6,333 nt of DNA from Bacteriovoracaceae bacterium UBA1018 (lineage in GTDB: Bacteria > Bdellovibrionota > UBA1018): contig DBAE01000258.1 of the NCBI GenBank assembly GCA_002291495.1, forward strand, positions 29,124-35,456. Direction: 5' to 3'. Numbering within the stretch: position 1 is the stretch's first letter; the number at the start of each line of letters is the position of its first letter. Made by a program: the position numbers and the translations under genes. Below are positions 5,340 through 6,333 of the stretch, piece by piece. Below the pieces are notes generated by a model. That model ran no database searches and was not told the origin of the DNA. It saw only the letters and a list, made by a program, of their open reading frames with translations.

Positions 5340-5778
5340 ACGTTATGGGAGAGCCCTTCATAAGGATGGGCTTCTCAGTTGCGGTATCGATCGCGTAGGC
5401 GTAAAGCTTGTGATTTTGGCCGTCACGGTATTGAGCTGGAACGATAAACTTAAATCCGACGTTGGATTCTTGAGCAACAAAAGTGTCCAGTTCGGCCTTC
5501 TGATCGGCTACTAGATCTGCAGAATCAATTGGAGCATCAATATAGAATTCAATCACCACGGGTTCATTGATAAATTTACTGTCGAGAGCGTAGCCAGAAA
5601 CAGAAAAATCTACATTGGACACATCAGTAATCTCTGAAAGTACTGACGTATGATCGTTTTGTGCCAATGAGGTCTGACGTTTGACCTTGCTTGTTGTTTC
5701 TTGACCGATACAACCCATAAGAGACTGGGTGCTCAGTGCTAAAAGTATCCATGTAATATTTTTCGAAATCTTCAGCAT
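5326..5778 (-). CDS. Small lipoprotein with an Ig-like beta-sandwich domain
   Basis: The 150-residue protein carries a lipoprotein signal peptide: K3, K6, a hydrophobic core (ITWILLAL) and the lipobox LMGC with C23 as the lipidated residue. The +2 residue is Ile rather than Asp, which fits outer-membrane sorting. A polar linker (24-56) leads to a single beta-rich domain, about 57-150. Its pattern GYALDS..VVIEFYIDAP..VGFKFIVPAQYRDGQNHKLYAYAID resembles bacterial beta-sandwich modules in which GWA/GYA opens the domain and 'DG..H.lyaYaiD' sits near the end. The match is from memory and the ligand is unknown. ATG 5778 is preferred over the in-frame TTG 5790 because GGGG (5785-5788) lies 6 nt before it and TTG directly abuts the upstream stop. 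It lies 12 nt after the PKD gene, so the two share an operon. Confidence 0.8.
   Translation of the reverse strand: MLKISKNITWILLALSTQSLMGCIGQETTSKVKRQTSLAQNDHTSVLSEITDVSNVDFSVSGYALDSKFINEPVVIEFYIDAPIDSADLVADQKAELDTFVAQESNVGFKFIVPAQYRDGQNHKLYAYAIDTATEKPILMKGSPITFNFQ
5349..5376 (+). terminator. Terminator-like hairpin past the + strand operon end
   Basis: GAGAGCCC (5349-5356) pairs with GGGCTTCTC (5368-5376) with one bulged T (5373) and an 11-nt loop. It begins 10 nt after the stop of the last + strand ORF. There is no T-run on either strand, and it also lies in the 3' coding end of the convergent lipoprotein gene. It could end + strand transcription by a non-canonical route. Confidence 0.35.
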
Positions 5779-5784
5779 AGCGTA

Positions 5785-5788
5785 CCCC
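5785..5788 (-). promoter_or_regulatory. Weak Shine-Dalgarno that decides the lipoprotein start
   Basis: GGGG on the - strand lies 6 nt before ATG 5778. The alternative in-frame TTG at 5790 would overlap this element and has no upstream Shine-Dalgarno. The choice of start changes only four N-terminal residues and leaves the lipobox intact. Confidence 0.5.
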
Positions 5789-5790
5789 AA

Positions 5791-6333
5791 TTACTGACTA
5801 TTGATCTGAACCGTAATGGTATCTGTATCTGTGTCCCCGTCATTATCTGTCACTGTTAGCGTGACGTTGTAGGAACCAGGCCCAGGAAATTTATGAGCCA
5901 TACTCTTACGGTAACCTTGGGTTCCGTCACCAAAGTTCCAAACATACGACTGGATGGTCCCGTCACTATCGGTAGACTCTCGACCATAAAAATGAAGACG
6001 TTTACGTTTTCCAGGAGTGAGCTCGCTGACTTTGGCTTTGGCCACAGGCAAATCGTTTGCTTCCTTGATGACGACGTTAAAGCTCACTTCGTGTTTTAAT
6101 CCTTCATTGTCTGTCACTTCTAATTTGGCAGCATAGGATTTTACTTCATTGTAGGCGTGAGTTGGATTGACCAAGGTGGACATAGCCCCATCCCCAAAAG
6201 TCCACTTATAGGTGAGTGGTTTATTTTCAGGATCAGTTGAAGCGCCTGCATTAAATTGAATATTTGCTCCGATGCGGCCCGAATAAGGACCGCCGGGTCG
6301 AGCGACAGGAGGTTGGTTTTCGGCCGCCACCAT
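5791..6333 (-). CDS. PKD-domain protein, C-terminal part (5' end outside window)
   Basis: The frame is open to the window edge and ends with TAA at 5793-5791, giving 180 residues. The first visible codon is ATG, but it abuts the edge and opens directly into a domain linker, so it is probably internal. Two consecutive PKD domains fill the segment: the first about 7-90 with KWTFGDG (43-49) and VNPTHAY, the second about 94-178 with VWNFGDG (131-137), then GSYNVTLTVTDNDG. W-x-FGDG plus 'Y.v.LtVtD..G' is the PKD hallmark. These beta-sandwich modules usually occur as spacers or adhesion repeats in surface and secreted proteins. No anchor or sorting signal follows the second PKD domain. The downstream lipoprotein, 12 nt away, is likely co-expressed. 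Confidence 0.88.
   Translation of the reverse strand: MVAAENQPPVARPGGPYSGRIGANIQFNAGASTDPENKPLTYKWTFGDGAMSTLVNPTHAYNEVKSYAAKLEVTDNEGLKHEVSFNVVIKEANDLPVAKAKVSELTPGKRKRLHFYGRESTDSDGTIQSYVWNFGDGTQGYRKSMAHKFPGPGSYNVTLTVTDNDGDTDTDTITVQINSQ

Overview
The window reads as the distal end of a flagellar late-gene operon from a Gram-negative bacterium, followed by an unrelated convergent gene pair on the other strand. The order flgM-flgN-flgK-flgL-csrA-fliW, with a FliW-type CsrA, occurs in Bdellovibrionota and some other former Deltaproteobacteria. Firmicutes have a similar set, but the lipoprotein with a lipobox and the secreted protein after fliW fit a diderm better. A Bdellovibrio-like source is my inference; no single residue proves it.

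Layout on the + strand: the C-terminus of FlgM (1-183, anti-sigma28, cut by the window edge), FlgN chaperone (280-804), FlgK and FlgL hook-filament junction proteins (832-2256, 2264-3253), CsrA translational regulator (3331-3555) and FliW (3677-4240). A secreted 12-cysteine protein of unknown function (4237-5139) and a 67-residue ORF (5136-5339) follow, each starting inside the stop codon of the gene before it. On the - strand, entering from the right edge, are the end of a PKD-domain protein (5791-6333) and a small lipoprotein with an Ig-like beta-sandwich look (5326-5778). The two groups meet tail to tail near 5326-5339. No stretch over 300 bases lacks a gene.

How the genes work together: FlgM holds sigma28 until the hook is finished. 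FlgN delivers FlgK and FlgL to the export gate. In the Bacillus paradigm CsrA represses flagellin translation and FliW, displaced from FliW-flagellin complexes, antagonises CsrA. Here csrA and fliW sit directly after the junction-protein genes.

The most interesting unexplained signal is RNA structure in the gaps. A 37-nt, fully symmetric hairpin between flgM and flgN presents a GGA triloop in a CsrA-like context. A stable stem straddles the flgN stop just before a flgK leader with four GGA motifs. The csrA leader has two stem-loops and a doubled GGA at its Shine-Dalgarno. By contrast the flgL and fliW leaders have one GGA each. This suggests, without proving it, that CsrA/FliW control reaches the junction-protein genes and csrA itself. 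The second item of interest is the uncharacterised secreted protein translationally coupled to fliW.
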